A stretch of 64,000 nt of DNA from Mucilaginibacter inviolabilis (GTDB lineage Bacteria; Bacteroidota; Bacteroidia; Sphingobacteriales; Sphingobacteriaceae), in NCBI RefSeq assembly GCF_011089895.1, contig NZ_JAANAT010000001.1, positions 2,790,001 to 2,854,000 of the forward strand. Direction: 5' to 3'. This document shows positions 53,624 to 63,363 of this stretch, piece by piece. A program made the translations under genes and the position numbers. The notes beneath the pieces were generated by a model. That model saw only the letters and a program-made list of their open reading frames with translations, made no database searches and was not told the origin of the DNA. Within the stretch, counting starts at the first letter, position 1. Each line of letters starts with the position of its first letter.

Positions 53624-56305
53624 TTAAAATTTAAAGTTATAAGTAATAGAAGGTACATAGGTAAATAATGTGGTGCGTACGGCCTCTGTTTTATTAGGAT
53701 CTGTTTTGTTATCTCTGAAAAATATACGGTACGCATTACGGTTACCGTAGGCGTTATACAAACTAAAGTTAATCTCCGAACTGTACTTTTTGGTTTTCTT
53801 AAGCTGTTTGGTAGCGCCCAAATCGAGCCGGTTATAAGTTGGAAGCCTAGAAGCGTTACGATTGGTATAGTAATAATAGGTTGCCCCATCTATCAGGTAT
53901 TTGCCGCTTGGATAGGTAACCGCGTCGCCGGTGTAGAGTACAAAATTGGCCGATAGTGTCCACTTTTCATTCAGCTTATAAATACCTACTATGGCCAGGT
54001 CATGCGTACGGTCCTGGCGGGCATTATACCATTGATCATTATTGATACCATCAATCAAGCGTTCTGATTTAGATAGTGTATAGCTTATCCAGCCGGTTAA
54101 ACGGCCTGTTTTTTTCCGCAGCAAAAACTCAGCGCCATAGGCTCGTCCTTTTCCATACAGCAATTGCGTTTCAATAGGCTGATTGGTAAAAATATTGGCA
54201 TCGTTACGGTAATCCAGCTGATTTTGCAGCTTTTTATAATAGGTTTCAAAGGTAAACTCATATTTATGCTCGGCCAGGTCGCGGTAGTAGCCTACAGAAA
54301 ACTGATCGGCCAGTTCCGGCTTGATGATATTGGTGCTGGCTAACCATTTATCGGTTGGTGAACCTGCTGTTGAGTTGCTTACCAGGTGCAGGTTTTGCGC
54401 GTTACGGGCATAAGATGCCTTTACAGAACTGATATCATTGAGCTGAAAAGCAGCGGCAACGCGAGGCTCGGGGTTTACATAAGTTTTAACTATCTGCCCG
54501 GAGTTGTAATGTGTCGAATTGGTTATCCCGCCATCGGCATTCACATCATAGTAAGTACCCGGACCTATAATAGAAAAAGCAGACAGCCGTAAACCATAAG
54601 TAAGCGTAAAACGATCAGTTGCTTTCCAGGTATCGCTTACATAAGCTGCATTATCCCAGGCATAGCGGGTTTCTAATTTTTGTGATATAAAACCTGAGTT
54701 ACCGGTAGCCGATATCTCGCCGGGTTTAATGGTATGATAAACGCTGTTGACGCCAAAACTTAAGGAATGATCAGAACCGATATCATATTGCATATCTTCC
54801 TTAAAGTTCCAGTCTTTAATACGCGATGTAATGCCATAGGTATTTACATCCTGTTTTACTTTGATCTCATAATCGTAATTACTGTAGATGAAAGAGGTAT
54901 TAGAAAAAAAACGACTGTTAAAAATGTGATTCCAACGCAGGGTTGCGGTGGTGTTACCCCAGTTAATACCATTCACATTATTAGCCGAAAGCACGTCCTT
55001 ACCCAAATATCCCGAAATATAGAGCCTGTCCTTATCGCCTAAAACCAAATTGGCCTTAGCATTAACGTCATAAAAATAAAGCTTGCTGTTTTTAACTACC
55101 GTATCTTTTGACAGTTTTAAAAAAGCATCGGCATAAGTACGCCGAGCCGATATCAGGAAGGATGATTTACCCTTTTGAATAGGGCCTTCGATATTCAGAC
55201 GCGCTGCTATCATACCCACACCGCCGCTTACACCAAATTTTTGGTTGTTACCGTCGTTCATTTTCACATCTATTACTGATGATAGCCTGCCGCCATATTG
55301 CGCGGGCATATCGCCCTTATAAATACTAACGTTTTTAATAGCATCAGAGTTAAAGGTAGAGAAGAAACCTAAAAGGTGATAGGCATTGTATACGGTAGCT
55401 TCGTCCAGCATCAGCAGGTTTTGATCGGTGGCGCCACCGCGCACATAAAAGCCTCCACTACCCTCCCCCGCCGATTTAATACCGGGGAACAGCTGTATGG
55501 TTTTCATCACATCGTGCTCCCCCAACAATACGGGTACATCATTTATTTCTTTGATGTTCAGTTTTTCGACTCCCATTTGCGGGCTTTTTAAATCACGGGC
55601 GCCTTTCTGCGTGGCTGTTATAGTTACGGTTTGCAGCTCCTGTGCGTTATCGTCCATCGTAATGTTCAACCTTTGATCGCTTGTTAGCGAAACCTGTACA
55701 ATCAGGCTTTTTTGCCCGATAGCGCTGATCAGCAACTGATGATCACCGGCCGGTAGTGTGATCGAGTAAAATCCATAACCATTGGTTGAAGTTCCCTGAG
55801 CGCCATCTAGCAGCCGTATACTGGCTCCTATTATCGTTTCCCCAGACTGTTTTGATGTCACTGTTCCGCTGATGGTGAACTTTTCTGCTGCCGGTTTTGC
55901 CGCCGGTTCGGCGACCGACTTTTTTAGCTTTGTCGCATCATAGCGGATCAGTATATCCTGATCCAGTTGAGAATAACTATAGGGATAATTGGCCAGCGCG
56001 GCATCAAGTACCTGTTTCAGGCTTTGCGCCTTTGCATTAATGCTTAATTTGATGCTACTGGCCGCTACAGCTTCATTGTAGGTAAAGCGCACACCGGTAG
56101 CGGCGGTTATCTTATCAAGAGCTTGCCGTAGCGGTACATTATTTAATTTGATAGTGACGGTTTTATCAAGCGGCAATTGCGCAAAAGCCCGCAAGTTGCC
56201 AAACATGATGATAAGGGTTATACAAAAAAATACGCTTAAAAATTGGGGTAGTTTCATTAAAAGATAAATCGGGTTAGAGAACCGTAGAGGTCCGGTTTTT
56301 TTCAT
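53624..56305 (-). CDS. TonB-dependent receptor with STN domain (locus 3)
   Basis: An 893-residue outer-membrane receptor. The signal peptide is either from the ATG at 56305 or from 56257 (MKLPQFLSVFF); the latter gives a more usual length. An STN domain (V-T-I-K-L-N-N-V-P-L-R-Q-A-L-D-K-I), a carboxypeptidase-regulatory-like domain, and the plug (L-F-P-G-I-K-S-A-G-E-G-S-G-G-F-Y-V-R-G-G) precede the barrel. It is not of the SusC length class. The STN domain and the FecR gene upstream imply ECF control. Its partner lipoprotein is the downstream DUF4249 protein. Confidence 0.92.
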   Translation of the reverse strand: MKKTGPLRFSNPIYLLMKLPQFLSVFFCITLIIMFGNLRAFAQLPLDKTVTIKLNNVPLRQALDKITAATGVRFTYNEAVAASSIKLSINAKAQSLKQVLDAALANYPYSYSQLDQDILIRYDATKLKKSVAEPAAKPAAEKFTISGTVTSKQSGETIIGASIRLLDGAQGTSTNGYGFYSITLPAGDHQLLISAIGQKSLIVQVSLTSDQRLNITMDDNAQELQTVTITATQKGARDLKSPQMGVEKLNIKEINDVPVLLGEHDVMKTIQLFPGIKSAGEGSGGFYVRGGATDQNLLMLDEATVYNAYHLLGFFSTFNSDAIKNVSIYKGDMPAQYGGRLSSVIDVKMNDGNNQKFGVSGGVGMIAARLNIEGPIQKGKSSFLISARRTYADAFLKLSKDTVVKNSKLYFYDVNAKANLVLGDKDRLYISGYLGKDVLSANNVNGINWGNTTATLRWNHIFNSRFFSNTSFIYSNYDYEIKVKQDVNTYGITSRIKDWNFKEDMQYDIGSDHSLSFGVNSVYHTIKPGEISATGNSGFISQKLETRYAWDNAAYVSDTWKATDRFTLTYGLRLSAFSIIGPGTYYDVNADGGITNSTHYNSGQIVKTYVNPEPRVAAAFQLNDISSVKASYARNAQNLHLVSNSTAGSPTDKWLASTNIIKPELADQFSVGYYRDLAEHKYEFTFETYYKKLQNQLDYRNDANIFTNQPIETQLLYGKGRAYGAEFLLRKKTGRLTGWISYTLSKSERLIDGINNDQWYNARQDRTHDLAIVGIYKLNEKWTLSANFVLYTGDAVTYPSGKYLIDGATYYYYTNRNASRLPTYNRLDLGATKQLKKTKKYSSEINFSLYNAYGNRNAYRIFFRDNKTDPNKTEAVRTTLFTYVPSITYNFKF

Positions 56306-56373
56306 AACTTTAAAAGGCTTAAGCTAACCAGTCATTAGTTTCGAAGGCCATGACTGATCAAAGTTTTAAATAC

Positions 56374-56410
56374 AAGCCCGGTTCTGTTTCCCTGAGCCGG
56401 GCTTTTTTTT
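56374..56410 (+). terminator. Plus-strand terminator-like hairpin between fecR and receptor (locus 3)
   Basis: AAGCCCGG(TTC)...(GA)GCCGGGCTT stem followed by eight Ts (56403-56410). It points against the fecR-receptor genes. Placement relative to the receptor start (69-105 nt upstream) matches that at locus 2. Confidence 0.6.
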
Positions 56411-56490
56411 CATAGGTGTGTAGGGGCAAAATTTAAAATGTCATAGTTGCAGGTTTGTAAAGTGATAGGGGTAAATAAATCATATTTATA

Positions 56491-57462
56491 TTAAGGGTGA
56501 AGCAGGTATGTTCCGTTTTGTTTTTCCCAACGCAGTTCCATAACCGTGCTGAGCTTATCAAGCGTATAGCTAATGGGATAAGTAGTTTCTAAGCGACCAT
56601 AAAAGGCCTTTGATGTTAAGCCGGGCGTTAATGTTATGCGGATGCCATATTGTATTTCGAGATCATGGATAACCTCGGCCAATGATGCCCCGTTGAAATC
56701 AAAAATTCCTTTACGCCTGTCAAGAAATTTTGCTGCATTTGGATAGTTTTCTTTTACCAGGGTAGCGGTTGCTTTTTGATATACTGTTCTTTGGTTGGCC
56801 GTTAACATGGCTGTACGGGTACTTGTGTTTGCAGATACACCTACTTTACCGCTGACCACCGTAACATCGATAGATTTAGCGTACGCATAAGCCTGAATAT
56901 CAAAACTAGTACCTAATACAACCGTTTTTACAGCTCCCGATTGTATCACAAAAGGATGATCGGTATCGTGTTTAACTTCAAAATAGGCCTCGCCTTTAAT
57001 ACTTACATTACGCAATTTATCCCTGAATTTTTCAGGATAACTGATGCTGGTTGCCGGGCTAAGCCAAATGTGGGTACCATCGGGCAGGTATATCTGCCTG
57101 TATTCTCCCGGATTGGTGGTCAATGTCAGCTGTTTTACCGGATCAACCAGGTTAAGTATCGGTGCCCTGTAAAGTACCGCAACCCCTATTGCTAAAACAA
57201 CAGCTGCCGCAGCGGCTAAATTCCGCCACAGCTTATATACTTTTACTTTAGGTGTCTGATTTTCATCTATTTTGAAGTTAATCTGGCTTAATATATTTTC
57301 TCTGATCTGTTCGGCGGAGGTGTATTGGCTATTGGAGATCAATAGTTCTTCATCATTAAAATCGGCATACCACTGCTCAAACCGCAGCTTTTCGTCGGGT
57401 GTAAGTTTGTCTGTCAGCCATTTATGGGCCAGCTCGTCAGGGTTAAAGCTATTACTATCCAT
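56491..57462 (-). CDS. FecR-family anti-sigma factor (locus 3)
   Basis: A 323-residue inner-membrane protein. It has a cytosolic N-domain (L-A-H-K-W-L-T-D-K-L-T-P-D-E), one membrane helix (N-L-A-A-A-A-A-V-V-L-A-I-G-V-A-V-L-Y), a FecR periplasmic domain (G-E-Y-R-Q-I-Y-L-P-D-G-T-H-I-W-L-S) and a C-terminal DUF4974-like part. It normally pairs with an ECF sigma factor encoded just upstream. Here the nearest such sigma gene is 2.4 kb further on, at 59884. Confidence 0.95.
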   Translation of the reverse strand: MDSNSFNPDELAHKWLTDKLTPDEKLRFEQWYADFNDEELLISNSQYTSAEQIRENILSQINFKIDENQTPKVKVYKLWRNLAAAAAVVLAIGVAVLYRAPILNLVDPVKQLTLTTNPGEYRQIYLPDGTHIWLSPATSISYPEKFRDKLRNVSIKGEAYFEVKHDTDHPFVIQSGAVKTVVLGTSFDIQAYAYAKSIDVTVVSGKVGVSANTSTRTAMLTANQRTVYQKATATLVKENYPNAAKFLDRRKGIFDFNGASLAEVIHDLEIQYGIRITLTPGLTSKAFYGRLETTYPISYTLDKLSTVMELRWEKQNGTYLLHP

Positions 57463-57611
57463 GGTTTAATTGGTATGTTTATACATATAGTCAGATATAG
57501 GGTGCTTTACCCTTAGTAGTAAATGAAAAAAATATAAATTGTGGTAAATGTCTGTAATTTTACTCATCAACCCGTTATGACTTATACACCGGGTTAGCAG
57601 TCGAACATTCT

Positions 57612-58565
57612 TTATGCCAGTTCGCTACTGTACTTTTTGGGCTTTTTGCCGATGTGTTTTTCAAATACTCTTGTAAAATGGCTTAAGTTTTCAAAGCCCA
57701 TCTGATAGCCTACTTCCGATACTGATAGTTTTTCATCACGTAAAAGTCTTGCAGCTTCTTTCATGCGCAGGTGCTGGTAGTAGTCATAAATTCCCATTCC
57801 GAAAACTTGCGTAAAAAGTTTGCGCATTTTTAATTCGTTCATGCCTGCAATCTGTTTTAACTCCACAATGGTGCTTGGCTTGTTCAATGACGAGATAATT
57901 TTATCGCGCACTTTGTAAATGGCTTTTATATCTCTTTCGTTTAGTTTTTGATGAACAGATTTTTCACGTTTTCCCAAACTTTGAAAAAAGTAAAACAGCA
58001 GCTCCATTACTTTCAATTTGTAATGATAGCTTTTGAGTGTGCCCGGCTCTTCCTTTTTAACGATATCATTCACAGTGCGCAAAATGTCGTCGGTCATAAT
58101 TTCTTCAATCAAAAAATTATTGTCGCTGTCAAACAGAAATTGAAAATCCGAAATATCATCGCCTAAAAAACTTTTCAGATAATCGGCACTGATAACCACA
58201 GCAGCAATTTTTATATGCGCATTTTTTTTGAAAAGACTTTGGTGCGAGTGTGTAAATGGAAACACATGCACATATGACATTTCGTTCTGCATCTTAGGTC
58301 TTACTTTCCCGCTTGCCTGTTCGCCGTGATCAAACATATTGACGAAAAAAAAGCAAATACTGTCTTTAATAAACCTGGGGGCAGTTGTTTGGCGTGTGAA
58401 AGTTCTCTTTACTACATATGAAGCAATGAACATAGCTAGCTCAGGTAAAAAATCGAAGCTCTTATGATATTTTATATCCAGATTCTGCGCTGTTTTTTCC
58501 CCAATATCATAGCCGATTTTATTTATAAACTGAAGGAGGCTTTGTGCATCTTCTGTCGCTTTCAT
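57612..58565 (-). CDS. AraC-family transcriptional regulator
   Basis: A 317-residue protein. The C-terminal AraC/XylS DNA-binding domain (last ~100 residues) has two helix-turn-helix motifs: M-N-E-L-K-M-R-K-L-F-T-Q-V-F-G-M-G-I-Y-D-Y-Y-Q and L-S-V-S-E-V-G-Y-Q-M-G-F-E-N-L-S-H-F-T-R-V-F, with I-G-K-K-P-K at the end. The N-terminal ~200 residues are an unrecognised sensor. It is divergent from the FAD monooxygenase across a 91-bp gap, so it probably regulates that gene. The pair interrupts the sigma/FecR locus. Confidence 0.92.
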   Translation of the reverse strand: MKATEDAQSLLQFINKIGYDIGEKTAQNLDIKYHKSFDFLPELAMFIASYVVKRTFTRQTTAPRFIKDSICFFFVNMFDHGEQASGKVRPKMQNEMSYVHVFPFTHSHQSLFKKNAHIKIAAVVISADYLKSFLGDDISDFQFLFDSDNNFLIEEIMTDDILRTVNDIVKKEEPGTLKSYHYKLKVMELLFYFFQSLGKREKSVHQKLNERDIKAIYKVRDKIISSLNKPSTIVELKQIAGMNELKMRKLFTQVFGMGIYDYYQHLRMKEAARLLRDEKLSVSEVGYQMGFENLSHFTRVFEKHIGKKPKKYSSELA

Positions 58566-58656
58566 AATTTTTAAGACTATTTTTATTATTTAAATAGATA
58601 TTTTAATCCTAAAAATACATACAATTTTGCTTAAGAGATAATAAAATTTAAAAACG

Positions 58657-59763
58657 ATGAAAAAACAAGCTTTGATATCAGGAGCAAGCATTGCCGGATT
58701 AACGTTAGCATATTGGTTAAACAGGTACGGCTACCAGGTAACCATAATTGAAATTACAAAAGGACTAAGAAAAGGAGGTTCGCCTATTGACGTAAGAGGC
58801 GAAGCTTTAAAAGTGGCGGAACAAATGGGCATATTGGAAAAAATTAAAGCGAAGGAATTTATACACACTGATGAAATTGTAAACGCCCAAAACGAAACAC
58901 TGGTTAATTTTGCAATAAATGCTCAAGCCGAGTATCTGGGTGATATTGAAATTCACCGGGATGATTTGGTAGATATACTTTTTGAAAACATCCCAGCAAA
59001 TGAAGTTGAATTTCTTTTTGAAAACAGGATTGAAAAACTGACCCAGCATGAAGACAAAGTTGAAGTAACTTTCAAAGACGGTGAGAGCAGGAACTTTGAT
59101 TTTGTTTTTGGTGCAGACGGTACGCACTCTGTTGTAAGAAAGCTTGTTTTCGGCGATGAAGAAAATTATTCCAGATTCTTTGGTGCTTACTTTGCCTTTG
59201 TTGAAGCACCAAATATAAAACCTAATAAGCCAAATTCAGGAGTAATGTACCAGGAACCGGGTAAAATGGCCGCGCTTTATCCGTTTAAGAATACAGTGAA
59301 TGCTTTGCTTGTTTTCAGGTCGCCCAAACTAGATTGGGATTACAGGAATACTGAGCAACACAAACAAATTTTGAAAGACAATTTTAAAAATAACTCCTGG
59401 AAGATACCTGAAATTCTAGATACGATGCTTCATTCAGATAACTTATATTTTGATGAAGTTTGCCAGATTCACATGCCAACCTGGTCAAAAGGACCTGTTG
59501 CCCTGGTTGGCGACGCGGCACATACAACAAGTTTTCCTACAGGAATGGGCACAAGTTTGGCCATGCAGGGCGCAAGCATTTTAGCGCAGGAACTTCACGT
59601 GTCAGACGGAGATTACCAATCGGCATTTTCAAAATACTATGAATCTTACAAGCCATTTGTGGAAAGTATTCAGGCAAGAATTGTACGTGGGTTAAACTTT
59701 TCAGTTCCCGAAACAGCAGAAGGCATTCAGGAAGCCGTTAAACGATTTAAGCAAGAGGCGTGA
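58657..59763 (+). CDS. FAD-dependent monooxygenase
   Basis: A 368-residue flavoprotein of the PHBH/TetX-like group. The FAD-binding G-A-S-I-A-G-L-T-L-A is at residues 8-17. D-V-R-G-E-A and G-D-A-A-H-T-T-S-F-P-T-G-M-G are the second and third motifs. It hydroxylates an aromatic or similar compound using NAD(P)H and oxygen. TetX-like antibiotic inactivation is possible, but the sequence does not prove it. The adjacent AraC regulator suggests inducible detoxification. Confidence 0.88.
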   Translation: MKKQALISGASIAGLTLAYWLNRYGYQVTIIEITKGLRKGGSPIDVRGEALKVAEQMGILEKIKAKEFIHTDEIVNAQNETLVNFAINAQAEYLGDIEIHRDDLVDILFENIPANEVEFLFENRIEKLTQHEDKVEVTFKDGESRNFDFVFGADGTHSVVRKLVFGDEENYSRFFGAYFAFVEAPNIKPNKPNSGVMYQEPGKMAALYPFKNTVNALLVFRSPKLDWDYRNTEQHKQILKDNFKNNSWKIPEILDTMLHSDNLYFDEVCQIHMPTWSKGPVALVGDAAHTTSFPTGMGTSLAMQGASILAQELHVSDGDYQSAFSKYYESYKPFVESIQARIVRGLNFSVPETAEGIQEAVKRFKQEA

Positions 59764-59778
59764 GCTAAAGGAGATAAA

Positions 59779-59823
59779 GGCAGCGTATACAATCTTTTTA
59801 TAAAAAAGATTGTATACGCTGCC
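59779..59823 (+). terminator. Strong hairpin between monooxygenase and ECF sigma
   Basis: A 21-pair perfect stem (GGCAGCGTATACAATCTTTT and complement) with a 3-nt loop, followed by TTTTAGT. It is 15 nt after the monooxygenase stop, and could also act on the convergent sigma gene. Confidence 0.85.
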
Positions 59824-59883
59824 TTTTAGTATTTAAAACTCACTGTAAGCCAACTTATGTGTGATAAAAAAAGAAAATATAAA

Positions 59884-60471
59884 TTATTTTTCGAGTAGGT
59901 AAAGCAGCAGCGGGATGGTGATATTTAGTGTTTGCCTGAGCGTGCTTAGGGCCTTGGTCATATGGGCTTCTACCGTTTTTTCGGCAATATTGAGTTCGGC
60001 AGCAATTTCGGCGTTTGTTTTATTCTGTTCACGACTCAGCAAAAAAACTATCCGGCACTTTTCGGGCAGACGGCTGATACTTTGTTCAAGCTGCGTACGG
60101 AGTTCTTTTTCAGATAACCATTGGCTGGTACTATCCAGTTCACGCGGCGCATGAATGGTCAGGTGATCTATATGCTGCTTTTTACGAAACTGTTTATCCA
60201 GATGATTGATGATACGGTACTTAACGGCAACCGATAAATAGGTATTTAAACTATGCGTAAGTTCTATAGTCGAACGCCTTTGCCAAACACTTAAAAAAAC
60301 CTCCTGTACAACTTCTTCGGCTTCATGCTCATCATTTAACCTGTGCATAGCTACCGTGAATAGCTTATCCCAATAACGGTTATATAATTCGGTAAAGGCT
60401 ACCCTGTCATCCTTGCGGATCAATTCCAATAACTGGCTATCTGTTGCTGTTTCCGGTTGGTAGCGCTCCAT
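59884..60471 (-). CDS. ECF sigma factor (likely partner of locus 3)
   Basis: A 195-residue ECF sigma factor. I chose the ATG at 60471 (MERYQP); the longer frame is probably untranslated. Region 2 is R-L-N-D-E-H-E-A-E-E-V-V-Q-E-V-F-L-S-V-W-Q-R-R; region 4 contains N-A-E-I-A-A-E-L-N-I-A-E-K-T-V-E-A-H-M-T. No FecR gene follows directly; the nearest is at 56491-57462, beyond the AraC/monooxygenase pair. It probably belonged to that locus before the insertion. Confidence 0.93.
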   Translation of the reverse strand: MERYQPETATDSQLLELIRKDDRVAFTELYNRYWDKLFTVAMHRLNDEHEAEEVVQEVFLSVWQRRSTIELTHSLNTYLSVAVKYRIINHLDKQFRKKQHIDHLTIHAPRELDSTSQWLSEKELRTQLEQSISRLPEKCRIVFLLSREQNKTNAEIAAELNIAEKTVEAHMTKALSTLRQTLNITIPLLLYLLEK

Positions 60472-60638
60472 ATATACACTATGACAATCAATTGCTGTAT
60501 TCGTTACACGGCAAAGCATGCAAGTTTACGAGAAATCATCTGATCATACCATAGCTTAGGGATGCTTTATTAAGTATCTCAGTCTTTTTACTTTAAAACA
60601 ACAGGCAAACACAAAAACAAAGGTTAGCCTATCGAAGT

Positions 60639-61988
60639 CTATTTGCCTTTTAGCTGTACCATAACCCTGATGGTTTTTAAGATTATCCCCATATCACTGT
60701 TAAAGTTGATATTGTTGAGATAGATAAGATCATACCGGATACGGCTGTGCATTTGGTCAAGATTTTCTGCATAACCGTAAGATACCTGCCCTATGGAAGT
60801 AAGTCCGGGTTTAATGCGTAACAATTTTTTATAGCTGGGCGATTTTTCAATAAGCTGCTCAATAAAATGCTGTCTTTCGGGTCTTGGTCCTACTACAGAC
60901 ATTTCGCCTTTAAGTACATTCCAGAACTGTGGTAATTCATCCAGTCTTGATTTTCTTAATATCCTTCCCCATCCGGTTATACGTGGATCCCTGTCACTTG
61001 ATAATTGAGGGCCCGCTTTCTCGGCATTTATATACATGCTTCTGAACTTGTATATGGTAAATGGCTTATGATTCTTGCCTATCCTTTCTTGTTTATAAAA
61101 TGCAGGGCCTTTTGATGTTAGTTTTGTAATTAACATCAACAAAAGAAATACAGGCAAGCCAACAATCATTACGCTTAATGAAAATACAATATCGAAACTC
61201 CGCTTAAAAAATATTACTTTAAAGCTCAATTCAGGATTTGCAGACAGCTGAATAACGGGAAGATTTTCATAATTAACTATGCTGGCATAGTTGTTATTCA
61301 GTATCAGATCCGATACCAATTTTATTTTAACCGCATTCTGTTCACCAAAATCAACCAATTTCTGCAGTAATAATGGATGCAGGTATTTATAGCATACAAA
61401 TATCTCATCAGGCCTTCTGCTAACCAGTTTCTCCATCAAAGTTTGTTCTGGGAAATCCTTGATCATATCCTCCGAAATAAAATCGGTAAAGTAATAACCG
61501 TATTCCGGATGTTTCGAGAATGACCTGATCAGTCTATTCGCAATATCCTGATCTCCTATAACCAACACATGCCTTCTGTTGTATCCCTTTTTTCGTATAT
61601 AATCAAGAATAAAGAATATAACCGATCGCTGTATAATGATAAAAAAGAAGAACAGGGAATAAGTAAAGAACATCTCCCAGCGGCTAACTTCGTACAGCCT
61701 GAAAAAATAAATAACACCAAGCACTACAAGCAAATGGTAAAGCAAGGATGATAAAAACCGGTTAAGATTATCTTTTAAGACCAATGGTCTGGAAATAGTA
61801 TAATTTTTGGTAATGGTTGAAACAGATACCCATACTAAATTAACCAGCAGTACAAAATTTACAGATTGTATCTCGGATGAGTAGTATTTAAACACCAATG
61901 AGTGCGCGCATTGCAAAGCAATATTTAATACTATTAAATCACTTATAAAAGTAACGGGCTGAAGAAATTTCGAGTATCGTATTGACAT
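60639..61988 (-). CDS. Exopolysaccharide priming sugar transferase (polyprenyl glycosylphosphotransferase)
   Basis: A 449-residue inner-membrane enzyme. About four N-terminal helices and a CoA-binding-like middle (V-L-V-I-G-D-Q-D-I-A-N) precede the C-terminal bacterial sugar transferase domain. That domain starts K-R-S-F-D-I-V-F-S, then Y-K-F-R-S-M, S-R-L-D-E-L-P-Q-F-W-N-V-L-K-G-E-M-S-V-V-G-P-R-P-E, and K-P-G-L-T-S. It transfers a sugar-1-phosphate to undecaprenyl phosphate, the first step of capsule or exopolysaccharide synthesis. The gene stands downstream of the epimerase/GT genes, separated by a terminator. Confidence 0.93.
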   Translation of the reverse strand: MSIRYSKFLQPVTFISDLIVLNIALQCAHSLVFKYYSSEIQSVNFVLLVNLVWVSVSTITKNYTISRPLVLKDNLNRFLSSLLYHLLVVLGVIYFFRLYEVSRWEMFFTYSLFFFFIIIQRSVIFFILDYIRKKGYNRRHVLVIGDQDIANRLIRSFSKHPEYGYYFTDFISEDMIKDFPEQTLMEKLVSRRPDEIFVCYKYLHPLLLQKLVDFGEQNAVKIKLVSDLILNNNYASIVNYENLPVIQLSANPELSFKVIFFKRSFDIVFSLSVMIVGLPVFLLLMLITKLTSKGPAFYKQERIGKNHKPFTIYKFRSMYINAEKAGPQLSSDRDPRITGWGRILRKSRLDELPQFWNVLKGEMSVVGPRPERQHFIEQLIEKSPSYKKLLRIKPGLTSIGQVSYGYAENLDQMHSRIRYDLIYLNNINFNSDMGIILKTIRVMVQLKGK

Positions 61989-62315
61989 AGATTTAGTTTT
62001 GCAAATATAGCACTTTATATGTTATATTATTTACATAACGATAAAGTTTGTATTTTAATACCAATACGATTATAAATTAAGAAGTGATACAGTAAAATTT
62101 ATTTTTTATCGTTTTTTTCTTGTTGTAAAAATACACTCAAATTATTAACTCATATTCATCTTTTTGTTAACGCAATGTTTGGAACTTCTTCCCAATCAGC
62201 TAATAGTTAACATAATACACACATCAGAACTACCTTCCCTCTCCATACTAAAAATGAACGACTACAAGTTAAGTTGCTTATAAACAATCTGATTATTAGC
62301 TTAAATACAATAAAA

Positions 62316-62342
62316 AACGCAGGTTTACAATAAACCTGCGTT
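62316..62342 (-). terminator. Intrinsic terminator after epimerase
   Basis: A perfect 12-pair stem AACGCAGGTTTA/TAAACCTGCGTT with a 3-nt loop, followed on the minus strand by a T-run (six Ts). It is 65 nt past the epimerase stop. The rest of the 61989-62406 gap is AT-rich; TATATTTG (62009-62002, minus) is a -7-like box 14 nt upstream of the sugar transferase start, without a -33. Confidence 0.88.
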
Positions 62343-62406
62343 CAAATACAATATGAAACGCTTAGATGGAAACCAAGGCATTAATTATCGAAATATTAAC
62401 TTATAG

Positions 62407-63363
62407 TTAAGATACATTAATATAGTTATTTTCTTTAAACCATTTAATTGATCTTTCAATTCCTTCTTTAATAGACACCTTTGGTTCAAATCCTATTTCT
62501 GCTTTTATTTTTGATATGTCACCATTGAGTATTTTTATATCTCCTGGCCAACTCTTACCTGTATAGGTAATAACAGGATTAATGTTTAGCGTTTCGGAAA
62601 TTATTTCTATCAGTTGCTTAATGCTGATTGGATTTCCTCCTGATATGTTATAAACCTCGCCGTTTTTTTCAGAAAGCATTACATCATAAAACGCTTTTAC
62701 AGTATCAGAAACATAGGCATAATCACGTATTTGTTCACCATCACCCAATACATCTAATTTGGTTTTATTGTTGTTTAGCTTTTTTATAAAATCATATAAA
62801 ACGTAACGGGGTTGCCGCGGACCATAGGTATTAAAAATTCTGATTACATTACAATTTAACCCATATGTTCGATAATAGGCAACTGCCAGCTTTTCACCAT
62901 ATAATTTCGTAAGCCCATAATTAGAAATTGGGTTCAATTGAGTATTTTCTACTACAGGAATGCTTTCGGGCACACCGTAAACAGCCGCAGTGCTGGCAAA
63001 AACAACTTTCTTTATATTATATTTAAGTGCCAGATTAAACACATTAAATGTACCCGCAGCATTACTATTAAAATCAACTGTCGGAAAATCATTACTGTAC
63101 GGTACGTTTCCGTTGGCGCCTATGTGAAAAATATAACTGATCTGATGATCTGAGAAAAATTTATCCAAAAATGCAAGATTACCCAAATCCCCATAAACAT
63201 ATTTGCATGATGGGTTAACGTTTAAGTTATTGCCATAATTTGACCCTGAAAGATTATCAAGTGAAATTATACTGGTGTACCCCTCATTAATTAAAAAGTC
63301 AACTATATGTGATCCTATAAATCCATTGCCACCGGTAACTAAAATCTGGTCCGTTTTATTCAT
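62407..63363 (-). CDS. NAD-dependent sugar epimerase/dehydratase
   Basis: A 318-residue extended SDR enzyme. V-T-G-G-N-G-F-I-G-S-H is the NAD site near the start; F-A-S-T-A-A-V-Y-G and Y-G-L-T-K (Y-x3-K) form the catalytic triad region, as in UDP-glucose 4-epimerases and dTDP-glucose dehydratases. It would supply a nucleotide sugar for polysaccharide synthesis. Its ATG overlaps the glycosyltransferase stop (ATGA), so the two are translationally coupled. Confidence 0.92.
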   Translation of the reverse strand: MNKTDQILVTGGNGFIGSHIVDFLINEGYTSIISLDNLSGSNYGNNLNVNPSCKYVYGDLGNLAFLDKFFSDHQISYIFHIGANGNVPYSNDFPTVDFNSNAAGTFNVFNLALKYNIKKVVFASTAAVYGVPESIPVVENTQLNPISNYGLTKLYGEKLAVAYYRTYGLNCNVIRIFNTYGPRQPRYVLYDFIKKLNNNKTKLDVLGDGEQIRDYAYVSDTVKAFYDVMLSEKNGEVYNISGGNPISIKQLIEIISETLNINPVITYTGKSWPGDIKILNGDISKIKAEIGFEPKVSIKEGIERSIKWFKENNYINVS

